Position numbers and translations under genes: made by a program
Shown here: positions 5,384 to 5,398 of the stretch, piece after piece
Layout of the letters: each line of letters starts with the position of its first letter
How positions within the stretch are numbered: position 1 is the stretch's first letter
Notes under the pieces: model-generated
The model's database searches: none
What the model was told of the DNA's origin: nothing
The model's input: only the letters and a program-made list of their open reading frames with translations
Source of the DNA: Eubacteriaceae bacterium
GTDB lineage: Bacteria; Bacillota; Clostridia; Eubacteriales; Anaerofustaceae
Direction: 5' to 3'
Length of the DNA stretch: 5,398 nt
Assembly: GCA_017613995.1 (NCBI GenBank)
Contig: JAGACT010000115.1
Location: forward strand, 1 to 5,398

Positions 5384-5398
5384 ATGGGCATATTTACG
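5384..5398 (+). CDS. Start of an unidentified gene, cut by the right edge
   Basis: ATG at 5384 is preceded by AGGGAGG with 5 nt spacing and by a TATAAT box 45 bp upstream, so a real start is likely. Only MGIFT is visible, which is too little to suggest a function. Confidence 0.55.

Overview
The window looks like part of a chromosome from a GC-rich member of the Firmicutes, probably a clostridial (Lachnospiraceae-like) gut or rumen bacterium. That placement is an inference. It rests on strong AGGAGG-type ribosome binding sites, TATAAT -10 boxes, and protein types (a GNAT acetyltransferase, a YbjQ-like protein, an MmgE/PrpD protein, a small membrane protein) typical of clostridial genomes. No rRNA, tRNA or CRISPR array is visible.

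Layout. Bases 1-256 (minus strand) hold the start of a GNAT N-acetyltransferase that runs off the left edge. A divergent intergenic region with promoter elements leads into a plus-strand gene for an unrecognised three-segment membrane protein (393-1142). A second good plus-strand promoter (1182-1211) drives a YbjQ/UPF0145-type protein with an added N-terminal segment (1291-1812). This gene ends in a perfect 16-bp terminator hairpin (1839-1874). A long minus-strand gene for an MmgE/PrpD-superfamily protein (3751-5145) converges on the same terminator from the other side. Its promoter (5226-5254) faces a divergent promoter for a new plus-strand gene that begins at 5384 and runs off the right edge.

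The main event is a full-length group II intron of about 1.86 kb (roughly 1872-3730) inserted exactly at the terminator, between the hairpin and its T-rich tail. It has a structured 5' ribozyme region, a 425-residue reverse transcriptase/maturase without an endonuclease domain (2389-3666), a domain V with a CGC triad, and a domain VI with a clear bulged adenosine (3724). All of this, with the insertion after a terminator stem, points to group IIC. Every part needed for splicing and mobility appears intact.

The host genes do not form an obvious pathway. The intron sits in a small non-coding gap (about 55 bp once the intron is removed) where it disrupts no protein. It does split a terminator that probably served both convergent genes.
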